This document shows, in pieces, positions 34,588 through 42,275 of a DNA stretch of 64,000 bases. Positions within the stretch are counted from its first letter, which is position 1, and each line of letters opens with the position of its first letter. The DNA is from Cytophagales bacterium. Lineage in GTDB: Bacteria > Bacteroidota > Bacteroidia > Cytophagales > Spirosomataceae. Position numbers and translations under genes: made by a program. The stretch is taken from NCBI GenBank assembly GCA_013298125.1, contig JAAFJP010000016.1, forward strand, positions 1 to 64,000. The letters run 5' to 3'. The notes beneath the pieces were generated by a model that saw only the letters and a list, made by a program, of their open reading frames with translations, did not search any database and was not told the DNA's origin.

Positions 34588-35525
34588 TACAACGAAAGTG
34601 TCGAAAGCACATCATTCATATTTCTAACCGCTGCCGCTGATTTTGCGAAAGCCGCTTGCTCTTCTTCGTTCAATTTATAGTCGATGATTTTCTCCCAACC
34701 AGTTTTTCCTAAAACTACTGGCACACCCATACAAATATCCGATTGACCATATTCACCTTCCAAAAGCACTGAACAAGGAATTACTCTCTTTTCATCACGG
34801 ATGATTGATTCAACTACTGCCATCGTAGCCGCACCTGGGGCATACCATGCAGACGTACCTAACAATTTTGTCAATGTAGCACCACCCACCATTGTATCAG
34901 CCGCTACTTGTTGCAAAGTCTCAGCATCTGCATAGTTAGCAACTGGCGTACCGTTCCAAGTAGCCAAACGAGTCAAAGGAATCATTGTAGTATCACCGTG
35001 TCCACCGATAACTGTTGCGTGTAAATCGTTTGGAGAAACATTCATTGCCAACGACAAATAACACTTAAAACGAGCCGAATCCAAAGCACCACCCATACCA
35101 ATAATACGGTTTTTAGGTAATCCAGAGGCTTTAAGAGCCAAATAAGTCATCGTATCCATTGGATTAGAAACGATAACGAAAATAGCATTTGGAGAATATT
35201 TCAAAATATTATCAACTACACTTTTCACGATGCCAGCATTCACGCCGATAAGCTCTTCACGAGTCATACCAGGCTTACGTGGAAGACCCGAAGTAATTAC
35301 CACAACGTCAGAATCAGCGGTTGCAGCATAGTCATTTGTAACGCCTTTGAACGAAGTATCCCAACCCAAAATAGCCGCAGTCTGGAACATATCTAAGGCT
35401 TTTCCTTCTGCAAAACCTTCTTTAATATCAAGGATTACAACCTCTTTGGCTAATTCTTTTCTAACAATATTATCGGCAGTAGTAGCACCAACCGCCCCTG
35501 CACCTACAACAGTTATTTTTGACAT
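34587..35525 (-). CDS. mdh: NAD-dependent malate dehydrogenase
   Basis: 312 residues, LDH-like MDH class. Nucleotide-binding VVGAGAVGATTADNI (4-18), DIKEG after the second strand (NAD preference), substrate residues in GLPRKPGMTREEL, VSNPMDTMT and the catalytic His in GGHGDTT. It interconverts malate and oxaloacetate in the TCA cycle. The predicted promoter lies about 210 bases upstream, so the mRNA leader would contain a 162-base palindrome (see 35568-35729). Confidence 0.96.
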   Translation of the reverse strand: MSKITVVGAGAVGATTADNIVRKELAKEVVILDIKEGFAEGKALDMFQTAAILGWDTSFKGVTNDYAATADSDVVVITSGLPRKPGMTREELIGVNAGIVKSVVDNILKYSPNAIFVIVSNPMDTMTYLALKASGLPKNRIIGMGGALDSARFKCYLSLAMNVSPNDLHATVIGGHGDTTMIPLTRLATWNGTPVANYADAETLQQVAADTMVGGATLTKLLGTSAWYAPGAATMAVVESIIRDEKRVIPCSVLLEGEYGQSDICMGVPVVLGKTGWEKIIDYKLNEEEQAAFAKSAAAVRNMNDVLSTLSL

Positions 35526-35567
35526 AATTATTTTTGAATTTATTTTTTATGAAATACGTTTAAAATC

Positions 35568-35729
35568 AGAAGCTACTTAAACTTTTCGTTTTGAATGGAA
35601 ATTGAATTCATTTTGAATTTAATCGTCTAAAATTTATGAAGAATAGCAGAGCTATTTTGAATAAATCTTAGACGATTAAGTTTAAAATGAAACCATTTAC
35701 AACGAAAGGAATAAGTTTAAGTAGCTTCT
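35568..35729. repeat. 162-bp MITE-like palindrome in the mdh leader
   Basis: AGAAGCTACTTAAACTT at one end is perfectly inverted at the other; most of the interior also pairs (AATCGTCTAAAATTTAT with ATAAATCTTAGACGATT). No obvious target duplication flanks it. It lies between the predicted mdh promoter and the mdh start codon. The rest of the 406-base gap (35770-35931) is AT-rich and shows no clear feature. Confidence 0.85.
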
Positions 35730-35735
35730 TGCACA

Positions 35736-35769
35736 CAAAAGTACGTCATTTGTAAATTCAGAAAACAAA
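35736..35769 (-). promoter_or_regulatory. Bacteroidota-type promoter, probably for mdh
   Basis: On the minus strand TTTG (35766-35769), 22 bases, TACTTTTG (35736-35743). No alternative TAnnTTTG is present between the palindrome and the mdh start. Confidence 0.6.
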
Positions 35770-35931
35770 TTTTGAACGATTTATAGAAAATACTCAAAGA
35801 AATATTGGTAAATTGAAGTAGAAAAGGCAAATGTAAGTTAATCAGCGACATTTTTTTCACCACATAACAATCATAAAAAACAATAGTTTTTAGTCTTCCT
35901 TAATAATAATTGATGATCAAACCTTTAAAAA

Positions 35932-37305
35932 ATGGCAACTTACACGAATACAATTATAATAAAATCTAAGGCAATTACAGATGCAAGTGAACTTTTACTG
36001 AAACTTAATTTAGATTCTTTACTTATTGAGCAATCAAAAAAAATTTCTGATGAAAATATAGGCTATTATGAATCATTAAACGCCGAGGGAATCGCAATAG
36101 GTTTTTGGGAAGACTACATCATCCTAAGTGGCAAAAGAATTACACGTTATATTTATGATGCTGTAAACCCAAAAGGTTCAATAAAACAATTTGAGTTCTT
36201 GAAAAAGGTGTTTCCTGAATCTGATATGTTATTGTCTTTCTCAAATGATACTGAGATGAGTTTTGTGTTGGTACTCTTTAAAAATGGTGAGCCAGTTCGT
36301 AGGAAAAATGTTTTTCATAATAAAGTAGATAATAGATTTGATTTTGGCGATTTACTACCAAGTGAAGTTGAGTATTACACACCTCTCAAAAGCTATGCTT
36401 ATACAGATAGCAAAGAATTGAGAGAATATATTTCTGGATATAATGATATAAATATTGCTCTCTCCGAAATTGAATCTTTTTGTGGTAAAATGCCAGATTT
36501 TGATAATTTAAAAATGAATGTTGGTATAAATGAAAAGTTAGGGACAGACACTATTTTTGCTATAAATGAACCATTTGAAAGTGAGCAAGAACGGTTAGAT
36601 AGAATAACGTTAGTAATAAATAATGAATTTTTACCTCTAAAACTGAAACTAAGAAAAAATAAGGAGATTTCTAAGGACGATATTAGATTTAGTTTATCAA
36701 GACAGTGGTATAAATTGGGGAGTGTGTTAAAGAAAAATTCACAACTACAAGTTGCTATTGTACCCATTGTAGAATGTTCTTTTGAAATTTCTGTTGAGAT
36801 AATATTAATAGTAAGAATATTAGACTTATCCGATGCTGAGAAAATTAATCGTAAACTTCCAGAAGAACTTGCTATTTTATGTTACTCGAATAGGCATATC
36901 AATAAAAAACAAGACTTCGAAAAACTTCTCATTGATTTAGATTTCAATATAAAAGAACACATAATACCAATTTTCAAGAGTGATATCAGTAATATTTTTG
37001 AAGAGATTGAAAAATATTTTTACAATATAGAATATGTTAAAATGCTTGTTCAGCAAGCGGAAAGAAATAAACAACGGAGAGATAGGGATTATCCATATAC
37101 TTCTGGGTTTGACGGTTTATCAATATTGGACAATCTTAGAGGAATTCTTCAATTAGAAGACAAAGAAGAAGTTGCTGAATATTTTACTAATTATATTGAA
37201 CAATATCCAGGGCTTATTGAAATACCTAATGGTGACTCAAATTATTTAAAAGCACATTATGACAAAATGTTTGTAAGAATTAAACGGAGTTATGTATTTA
37301 GCTAA
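35932..37305 (+). CDS. Unrecognised 457-residue protein
   Basis: I do not recognise a family. It has no signal peptide or membrane segment, so it should be cytoplasmic. Two parts are suggested: an N-terminal alpha/beta region (about 1-150) with alternating strands such as GIAIGFWEDYIILSGKRI and MSFVLVLFKNGEPVRRK, and a charged, helical C-terminal half (about 200-457) ending in a repeat-like acidic helix region (LQLEDKEEVAEYFTNYIEQY). Such layouts recall immunity or DUF-type proteins of polymorphic toxin loci, but nothing next to it is a toxin. Its AT-rich codons and lack of conserved neighbours suggest an accessory gene. Confidence 0.7.
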   Translation: MATYTNTIIIKSKAITDASELLLKLNLDSLLIEQSKKISDENIGYYESLNAEGIAIGFWEDYIILSGKRITRYIYDAVNPKGSIKQFEFLKKVFPESDMLLSFSNDTEMSFVLVLFKNGEPVRRKNVFHNKVDNRFDFGDLLPSEVEYYTPLKSYAYTDSKELREYISGYNDINIALSEIESFCGKMPDFDNLKMNVGINEKLGTDTIFAINEPFESEQERLDRITLVINNEFLPLKLKLRKNKEISKDDIRFSLSRQWYKLGSVLKKNSQLQVAIVPIVECSFEISVEIILIVRILDLSDAEKINRKLPEELAILCYSNRHINKKQDFEKLLIDLDFNIKEHIIPIFKSDISNIFEEIEKYFYNIEYVKMLVQQAERNKQRRDRDYPYTSGFDGLSILDNLRGILQLEDKEEVAEYFTNYIEQYPGLIEIPNGDSNYLKAHYDKMFVRIKRSYVFS

Positions 37306-37351
37306 GAAAGTATTTTGTTATTCTTATAAAATCCTGTCTGTCAATGTATTT

Positions 37352-37450
37352 TTTATGGTATTTATCATGTTGAACGAGGTGTAATATCTGGTGTAGTAGA
37401 GTTAAAAATAGACGTTTAGTTTTGTTCAACATTACAAGAATACCATAAAC
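37352..37450. repeat. Inverted repeat TTTATGGTATTT...ATGTTGAAC downstream of the unknown gene
   Basis: TTTATGGTA and ATGTTGAAC (37352-37375) recur inverted as GTTCAACAT and TACCATAAA (37424-37449), separated by about 48 unpaired bases. It could be a decayed mobile element or a 3' structure. The match is interrupted, so moderate confidence. Confidence 0.6.
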
Positions 37451-37470
37451 TATTTCTAAAAGTATACTTA

Positions 37471-37478
37471 TACTTTTG
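37471..37478 (+). promoter_or_regulatory. -7 element (TACTTTTG) upstream of the YkvA gene
   Basis: Fits TAnnTTTG, 60 bases before the ATG at 37539. No clear -33 TTG at the right distance. Confidence 0.45.
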
Positions 37479-37538
37479 ATACCTTTTGTTTTTTTGTGTT
37501 ATAAAAATTAAACTTTACTCTATAAAAACTATCAAACC

Positions 37539-37967
37539 ATGAACAAAGAAGATTTAATAACCAAAGTCCTGAAATCCATTTTTTTTAAATCCGCTACCAA
37601 AAAAGCTGGAAAATATGCAGGTAAAGGATTGGCAGTTTTAGAATTATTGCGTGAAGCCCTCACCAAGGCAAAAGACGTAGCCGACAAACAAAACAAGGGA
37701 ATTGGGCAAGTATTAGCTGAAAAAATAACGACACTGAGTAGAATGGTAAAAGCCTATATTTCAGGTGATTACAAAATAATTCCTTGGTCGTCAATCGTTA
37801 AGATTATTGCGGTTTTAATTTATTTTATTTCACCCATAGATTTTATTCCAGATTTTTTACCTGTAATTGGTCTTTCTGACGACCTTGCCCTTGTAGTTTG
37901 GCTATTTTCATCTTTACAAGAAGATTTTGCTAACTTTGAGGCTTGGGAGAAAGGAACACTTAAATAG
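37539..37967 (+). CDS. YkvA family (DUF1232) membrane protein
   Basis: 142 residues. The DUF1232 core IYFISPIDFIPDFLPVIGLSDD, here in two pieces IYFISPIDFIPDF and LPVIGLSDDLALVVWLF (about residues 96-127), forms a short membrane hairpin. An N-terminal helical, Lys-rich stretch (about 1-80) precedes it. Function unknown. It is followed by tatA on the same strand after 78 bases. Confidence 0.9.
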   Translation: MNKEDLITKVLKSIFFKSATKKAGKYAGKGLAVLELLREALTKAKDVADKQNKGIGQVLAEKITTLSRMVKAYISGDYKIIPWSSIVKIIAVLIYFISPIDFIPDFLPVIGLSDDLALVVWLFSSLQEDFANFEAWEKGTLK

Positions 37968-38045
37968 TCATAAAATTTTACTGATAATTACTCATAACTC
38001 ATAACTCAAATTTCGTATCTTTACGGAAATTTAATACTTACAGAC

Positions 38046-38246
38046 ATGGCATTAGCATCAATTTATCTAATTTTCAATATGGGAGCTCCTGAATTAGTTT
38101 TAGTAGGTTTAGCTATTTTATTATTCTTCGGAGGTAAAAAACTTCCTGAATTAATGAAAGGCTTAGGAAAAGGCATGAAAGAATTTAAAGATGCCCAAAA
38201 AGACGTTCAAGAACAAATCACAAAAGGTTTAGAGGACGACAAATAG
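38046..38246 (+). CDS. tatA: Sec-independent translocase subunit TatA
   Basis: 66 residues. One N-terminal membrane helix (about 12-31, ELVLVGLAILLFFGGKKLPE), the FGGKKLPEL hinge, an amphipathic helix (GLGKGMKEFKDA) and a charged tail define TatA. It forms the pore-like oligomer for export of folded proteins. I keep the start at 38046; an in-frame ATG at 38079 would leave almost no residues before the helix. tatC is not in the window. A -7-like TATCTTTA lies 22 bases upstream. Confidence 0.94.
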   Translation: MALASIYLIFNMGAPELVLVGLAILLFFGGKKLPELMKGLGKGMKEFKDAQKDVQEQITKGLEDDK

Positions 38247-38265
38247 TATCATAAAGTTTCTTTTG

Positions 38266-38310
38266 AAGCATAGTTTAGATGAGAAATCGTCTTGGCTATG
38301 CTTTTGTTTT
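38266..38310 (+). terminator. Terminator after tatA
   Basis: AAGCATAG (38266-38273) pairs with CTATGCTT (38296-38303), with an inner AGATGA/TCGTCT pair, then a T-rich tail. Confidence 0.8.
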
Positions 38311-38323
38311 TATAAACGCTTAG

Positions 38324-38407
38324 TTATGCCACTAAGGCACAAAGTCTCAAAGTTTTTTTAATAATCTCAAATTTTCTTTGTGTCTTGGTGACTTTGTGGC
38401 AAAATAA
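38324..38407. repeat. 'GCCACTAAGGCACAAAG' inverted repeat, copy 1
   Basis: TTATGCCACTAAGGCACAAA at the left end and CTTTGTGTCTTGGTGACTTT then GTGGCAAAATAA at the right end are imperfect inverted copies. Related copies are at 41372-41471 and 61332-61408. It lies just before gatA. Confidence 0.82.
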
Positions 38408-38425
38408 TTATTTCTTAAAATCTTA

Positions 38426-39850
38426 ATGAAATATACCACATTACAATCCATACAAACTGACCTCAACGCTGGGAAAATCACCTGCCGTCAATTAGTAGAA
38501 TTTTATCTGAAAAATATAGAAGAAAAGAATCAGAAATTGAATGCTTTTCTTTCGGTTTATGCAGATGAATCTCTATTGAAAGCGGATGAAATTGATGTGA
38601 AAATCAAAAATAAAACCGCTGGGAAATTGGCAGGCATGGTCTTGGGTATCAAGGATTTACTTTGTTACAAAGACCATGTTTCACAGGCTGGTAGTAAGAT
38701 TTTGAATGGGTTTGAATCGCAATTTAACGCAACAGCCGTTCAACGAGTTTTGGATGAAGATGCTATCATCATCGGGCGACAAAATTGTGATGAATTTGGG
38801 ATGGGTTCGACCAATGAAAACTCAGCTTTTGGACCTTGTTTAAATGAAATTGGAGAAAACCGAGTGGCAGGTGGTTCTTCGGGTGGTTCGGCGGTGGCTG
38901 TACAGGCAGATATGTGCTTTGCCTCATTAGGTACAGACACGGGTGGTTCTATACGTATGCCCGCAGGGTTTTGTGGCTTGGTTGGCTTAAAACCTACTTA
39001 TTCAAGAGTTTCTCGTTGGGGATTGATTGCTTATGCCTCCTCATTTGACTGTATTGGACCTATCACAAAGTCGGTTGAAGATGCAGCAATTTTATTAGAA
39101 ATTATTGCTGGAAAAGATGAACAAGATAGTACCGTTTCAAACCTTCCAGTTGAAAAATATTCTGAGTTAAATTTTAAAAAGAAAAAACTTAAAATTGGTT
39201 ATTTGAAAGATGCCGTAGAAAGTGAAGGCTTGCAAGCGGAAGTTAAGGCGGCTATTTTGGCAAAATTAGAGTTCTTAAAATCACAAGGACACGAAGTCGA
39301 AGCGGTTGATTTCCCGTTGATAAAGTCCTTTTTACCAACGTATTACATCCTGACAACTGCCGAAGCAAGTTCAAATTTATCAAGATTTGATGGTGTAAAA
39401 TTTGGTCATCGTAGTTCGGAGGCAACTGATTTGATGTCATTGTACAAAAAATCAAGATTTGAAGGTTTTGGAAAAGAAACCAAGAAAAGAATAATGTTGG
39501 GAACGTTTGTTTTGAGTGCCAGTTATTATGATGCCTATTACACCAAAGCTCAGAAAGTCAGACGGTTAATTAAGGAATATACTGATAATTTATTAGAAAC
39601 TTACGACTTTATCGTTTGTCCAACTACACCAACAACTGCCTACAAATTAGGCGAAAAAACCGCCGACCCAATCCAGATGTATTTAGGGGATTTATTCACT
39701 GTACAAGCCAATGTAGTAGGTTTACCAGCGATTTCTATTCCAAATGGAGTCGATGATGAAGGCTTACCGATTGGTTTTCAGATAATGGGCGGGGCTTTCA
39801 AAGAAGCTGATTTGTTGAATTTTGCGAAAAGTATTGAAAGTGATTTATAA
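38426..39850 (+). CDS. gatA: Asp-tRNA(Asn)/Glu-tRNA(Gln) amidotransferase subunit A
   Basis: 474 residues, amidase-signature family. The Ser-cisSer-Lys triad is Lys76 (GIKDLL), Ser151 (GGSSGGSA) and Ser175 (GTDTGGSIRMPA), with the 75- and 24-residue spacing of known GatA. It frees ammonia from glutamine for amidation of mischarged tRNA, with GatB and GatC encoded elsewhere. Length and the SSFDCIGPITKSVEDAA element support GatA over a generic amidase. It overlaps the end of the convergent pseudouridine synthase gene by six bases. Confidence 0.94.
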   Translation: MKYTTLQSIQTDLNAGKITCRQLVEFYLKNIEEKNQKLNAFLSVYADESLLKADEIDVKIKNKTAGKLAGMVLGIKDLLCYKDHVSQAGSKILNGFESQFNATAVQRVLDEDAIIIGRQNCDEFGMGSTNENSAFGPCLNEIGENRVAGGSSGGSAVAVQADMCFASLGTDTGGSIRMPAGFCGLVGLKPTYSRVSRWGLIAYASSFDCIGPITKSVEDAAILLEIIAGKDEQDSTVSNLPVEKYSELNFKKKKLKIGYLKDAVESEGLQAEVKAAILAKLEFLKSQGHEVEAVDFPLIKSFLPTYYILTTAEASSNLSRFDGVKFGHRSSEATDLMSLYKKSRFEGFGKETKKRIMLGTFVLSASYYDAYYTKAQKVRRLIKEYTDNLLETYDFIVCPTTPTTAYKLGEKTADPIQMYLGDLFTVQANVVGLPAISIPNGVDDEGLPIGFQIMGGAFKEADLLNFAKSIESDL

Positions 39851-40513
39851 TTTCAAATATCGAAAGCCATTGGGAGTTAAACCTTCCAATGCAATTTCAC
39901 CTATTCTTATCCTAACCAACTTCTCAACTTCATATCCCAATTTATAGCACATCCTCCGTATCTGTCGATTAATGCCTTGAATCAGAATTATTTTGAAGGA
40001 AAAACTATCCACTTTTTCAACCCGACAAGGCAAAGTCGTTTTTCCAAGAATCATCATTCCTTCCGACATTCTTTGGATGAAATCATCGTCAATTTCTTTA
40101 TCAACAGTAACAATATACTCCTTTTCAGTTTGATGTTCACTTCGTAAGGTTTTGTCAAAAAGTCTTCCGTCGTCGGTCAAAAGCAATAAACCTTCCGATT
40201 CTTTGTCTAATCTCCCTACGGGAAAAAGCTCTTCTTCAAAAGGTAAAATTGACTTCAAATTATTTTCTATTTCAATATTTAATGTCGTTTCAATGCCTCT
40301 TGGTTTGTAAAAAGCTATGTATAAAAATTGCTTTCCTTCTTGCACAATTTGCCCTTCAAAAACAACTTTATCTTCTGGATTGACAACTATATTCTCACAA
40401 ACCGACTTTTCGTTCACAAACACTTTTCCATCTAAAATAAGCGTCAAGGCACTTTTGTTAGAAATATTGATTCGTTTTACTAAAAGATATTGTAATCGTT
40501 TTCGGAAGGTCAT
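39845..40513 (-). CDS. RluF/RsuA-family pseudouridine synthase
   Basis: 222 residues. An N-terminal S4-like RNA-binding region (about 1-62) precedes the catalytic domain with GRLDKESEGLLLLTDDG (about 98-114, Asp101 being the likely nucleophile) and the C-terminal GINRQIRRMCYKLGYEV motif. The short interdomain and IEIENN region favour the RluF branch (23S rRNA U2604), but RsuA-family members are hard to separate by eye. Acts on rRNA in the cytoplasm. Convergent with and overlapping gatA. Confidence 0.92.
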   Translation of the reverse strand: MTFRKRLQYLLVKRINISNKSALTLILDGKVFVNEKSVCENIVVNPEDKVVFEGQIVQEGKQFLYIAFYKPRGIETTLNIEIENNLKSILPFEEELFPVGRLDKESEGLLLLTDDGRLFDKTLRSEHQTEKEYIVTVDKEIDDDFIQRMSEGMMILGKTTLPCRVEKVDSFSFKIILIQGINRQIRRMCYKLGYEVEKLVRIRIGEIALEGLTPNGFRYLKL

Positions 40514-40519
40514 ATTTTA

Positions 40520-40659
40520 AAGTTGGTAAGTAATTAAGTTTCTAAGTTGTTAATTTTTAGATTCACAATAATTTGCAAACAATAATATGGTTAAATGTTG
40601 GGGAAGTAATGTAGAGTCCTTTTCCTTTAACAACTTATCAACTTAAAACGTAACAACTT
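40520..40659. repeat. 'AAGTTGTTAA' inverted repeat region
   Basis: AAGTTGGTAAGT and CTAAGTTGTTAA on the left face TTAACAACTTATCAACTT and TAACAACTT on the right (40627-40659). It spans the gap between radC and the pseudouridine synthase gene and runs into the radC stop codon. Confidence 0.65.
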
Positions 40660-41362
40660 AAATAAGCCCCTCATCCGCAAAACTCAAATATCCTTTATCC
40701 GTAAAAATCACATGGTCTAAAACAGGAATATCCAAATATGAACCCGCCTCTCGGAGTTTTTTGGTCAAATCTTTATCTGCCTGACTTGGAGTAAGATTGC
40801 CCGAAGGGTGATTGTGAGAAAGAATGATAGCACTACAAAGATTTTCTAAGGCTATTTTAAAAATCATCTTCGGGTCAGCAACTGTTCCCGAAACTCCGCC
40901 ACTACTGATTCGCTCACATTTCATTACTTGATTTGCCCGATTCAAAAGAATTATCCAAAATTCTTCATGAGGCAAGTCCAATAAATGTGGCTTCAAAACC
41001 TCATACGCATCATGTGAGGAAGTGATACGTGGGCGTTCTTGCACTTCTGAGTTCTTACGTCTGCGACCAAGTTCTAAGGCACTCACAATAGTTATAGCTT
41101 TGGCTTCACCGATACCTTTGAATTTTGATAAGTCCTTGACTGTCAGTCGTGCTAACTGGTTTAAGTCATTGTTTACACTTTGTAAAATTATCTTACAAAG
41201 CTCCACAGCCGTCATTTTGGGAGTGCCTGAGCCGATGAGAATTCCTAACAATTCTGAGTCTGACAAGGCGGCTTTACCTTTTAGAAGTAATTTTTCTCTT
41301 GGACGGTCTTCTTCTGCCCAAGACTTAATGTTGAGATGTTGTTGTTCTTCGTAGTGGTTCAT
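40658..41362 (-). CDS. radC: RadC family JAMM-domain protein
   Basis: 234 residues. A helix-hairpin-helix UPF0758 N-terminal region (LSKFKGIGEAKAITIVSALE, about 86-105) and a C-terminal JAMM metalloprotease-like domain with the zinc motif SHNHPSGNLTPSQAD (about 182-196). Despite the name, a direct role in DNA repair is not established. The upstream region is an inverted repeat shared with other loci. Convergent or overlapping genes are absent. Confidence 0.95.
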   Translation of the reverse strand: MNHYEEQQHLNIKSWAEEDRPREKLLLKGKAALSDSELLGILIGSGTPKMTAVELCKIILQSVNNDLNQLARLTVKDLSKFKGIGEAKAITIVSALELGRRRKNSEVQERPRITSSHDAYEVLKPHLLDLPHEEFWIILLNRANQVMKCERISSGGVSGTVADPKMIFKIALENLCSAIILSHNHPSGNLTPSQADKDLTKKLREAGSYLDIPVLDHVIFTDKGYLSFADEGLI

Positions 41363-41371
41363 TTATATTTC

Positions 41372-41471
41372 AGGCACAAAGGCACAGAGTTTTAAGTGGT
41401 TTTAATTTTAGTAAAGTTATAAAAATATCACGGAATTCGCTCAATACTTTACTTTGTGCCTTTGTGCCTTG
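41372..41471. repeat. 'AGGCACAAAGGCACAGAG' inverted repeat, copy 2
   Basis: AGGCACAAAGGCACAGAG (41372-41389) is inverted as CTTTGTGCCTTTGTGCCTTG (41452-41471). Same family as 38324-38407 and 61332-61408. It lies between the rpsT terminator and radC. Confidence 0.85.
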
Positions 41472-41491
41472 CTATCTTTTTACCTAAAAAA

Positions 41492-41527
41492 AACAAAAAA
41501 AAGACCTTACTTTTCAGCAAGGTCTTT
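41492..41527 (-). terminator. Rho-independent terminator after rpsT
   Basis: On the minus strand AAAGACCTT pairs with AAGGTCTTT around a 10-base loop (41500-41527), followed by a long T run. It lies 24 bases after the rpsT stop codon. Confidence 0.92.
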
Positions 41528-41551
41528 CAAAGAAAATATCTTTAAGCTCAA

Positions 41552-41806
41552 TTAAGCTAATTTATTCACCAACTTCGATAACTTTGATTTCAAGTTAGAA
41601 GCCTTATTCTTGTGAATTATGTTTCTTTTCGCCAATTTGTCTAATGCCGATGAAACTTTTTTGTAAAGGTCAGTTGCAGTTACTTTATCATCTGTATCAC
41701 GCAATTTTCTAACCATCGAACGGGTAGTTTTGTGCTGATAACGGTTACGTAATCTCTTTGCTTCGTTAGCTCTGACTCTCTTTAATGCTGATTTGTGATT
41801 TGCCAT
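41552..41806 (-). CDS. rpsT: 30S ribosomal protein S20
   Basis: 84 residues, Lys/Arg-rich three-helix protein. The opening [20 protein letters not shown] and the C-terminal [16 protein letters not shown] element are diagnostic of S20, which binds 16S rRNA in the small subunit body. It is a single-gene unit with a textbook Bacteroidota promoter upstream and a hairpin terminator downstream. Confidence 0.97.
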   Translation of the reverse strand: MANHKSALKRVRANEAKRLRNRYQHKTTRSMVRKLRDTDDKVTATDLYKKVSSALDKLAKRNIIHKNKASNLKSKLSKLVNKLA

Positions 41807-41855
41807 GTTTATTTCCCGAATAAATATTGGTTGTCTGTTTTCTAAATTTGAAGTG

Positions 41856-41885
41856 CAAAGGTACGACTTTTTTATTAAATCACAA
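41856..41885 (-). promoter_or_regulatory. Bacteroidota-type promoter of rpsT
   Basis: On the minus strand TTG (41883-41885), 19 bases, TACCTTTG (41856-41863). This is the best consensus match in the window. The predicted leader is about 45 bases. Confidence 0.82.
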
Positions 41886-41906
41886 GATGGTTTTTGGAAA
41901 AAAAGA

Positions 41907-41941
41907 GATTAGGGATTGGGGATTAGGGATTAGGGATTGGG
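41907..41941 (+). repeat. Five tandem GATTRGG heptamers
   Basis: GATTAGG, GATTGGG, GATTAGG, GATTAGG, GATTGGG in direct succession. The runs of two to four G on one strand could favour a G-quadruplex, but no role can be assigned. Confidence 0.85.
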
Positions 41942-42035
41942 GCATTTAAGCGATTTTTAATTTAAAATACTGATAATCAGACAGTTGAAATATTCTACCA
42001 AAATGTTTCAGAGTTATTATCTATTTGATAGAATT

Positions 42036-42189
42036 AAGGTTGGGCTTCTCCGAAGCCTATAATTCGAGATTATTCCTGTGCTACAAATGTTAAATTTCTC
42101 CGAAATTATATGGAATTATACCTCGGAGAGGTTCAGCCTTTGTAGAAAAAATCAAGTTCCTTTTAAAAACTTCGGAGAAGTGCAACCTT
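42036..42189. repeat. 154-bp MITE-like element with CTTCTCCGAAG ends
   Basis: Terminal inverted repeats AAGGTTGGGCTTCTCCGAAG (42036-42055) and 42170-42189 match at 18 of 20 positions. Inside lie a second inverted pair, CTACAAA/TTTGTAG (42081-42145), and two more CTCCGA-like modules. A further hairpin GAAAGAGTA/TACTCTTTC (42190-42231) follows. The remaining part of the 469-base gap (41942-42035) shows nothing recognisable. Confidence 0.78.
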
Positions 42190-42275
42190 GAAAGAGTAGT
42201 CGAAATAATAGTGATTCCACATACTCTTTCAAAGTTATTCTTAAATTTACGACTCAATCACTATCAAATTATTTT

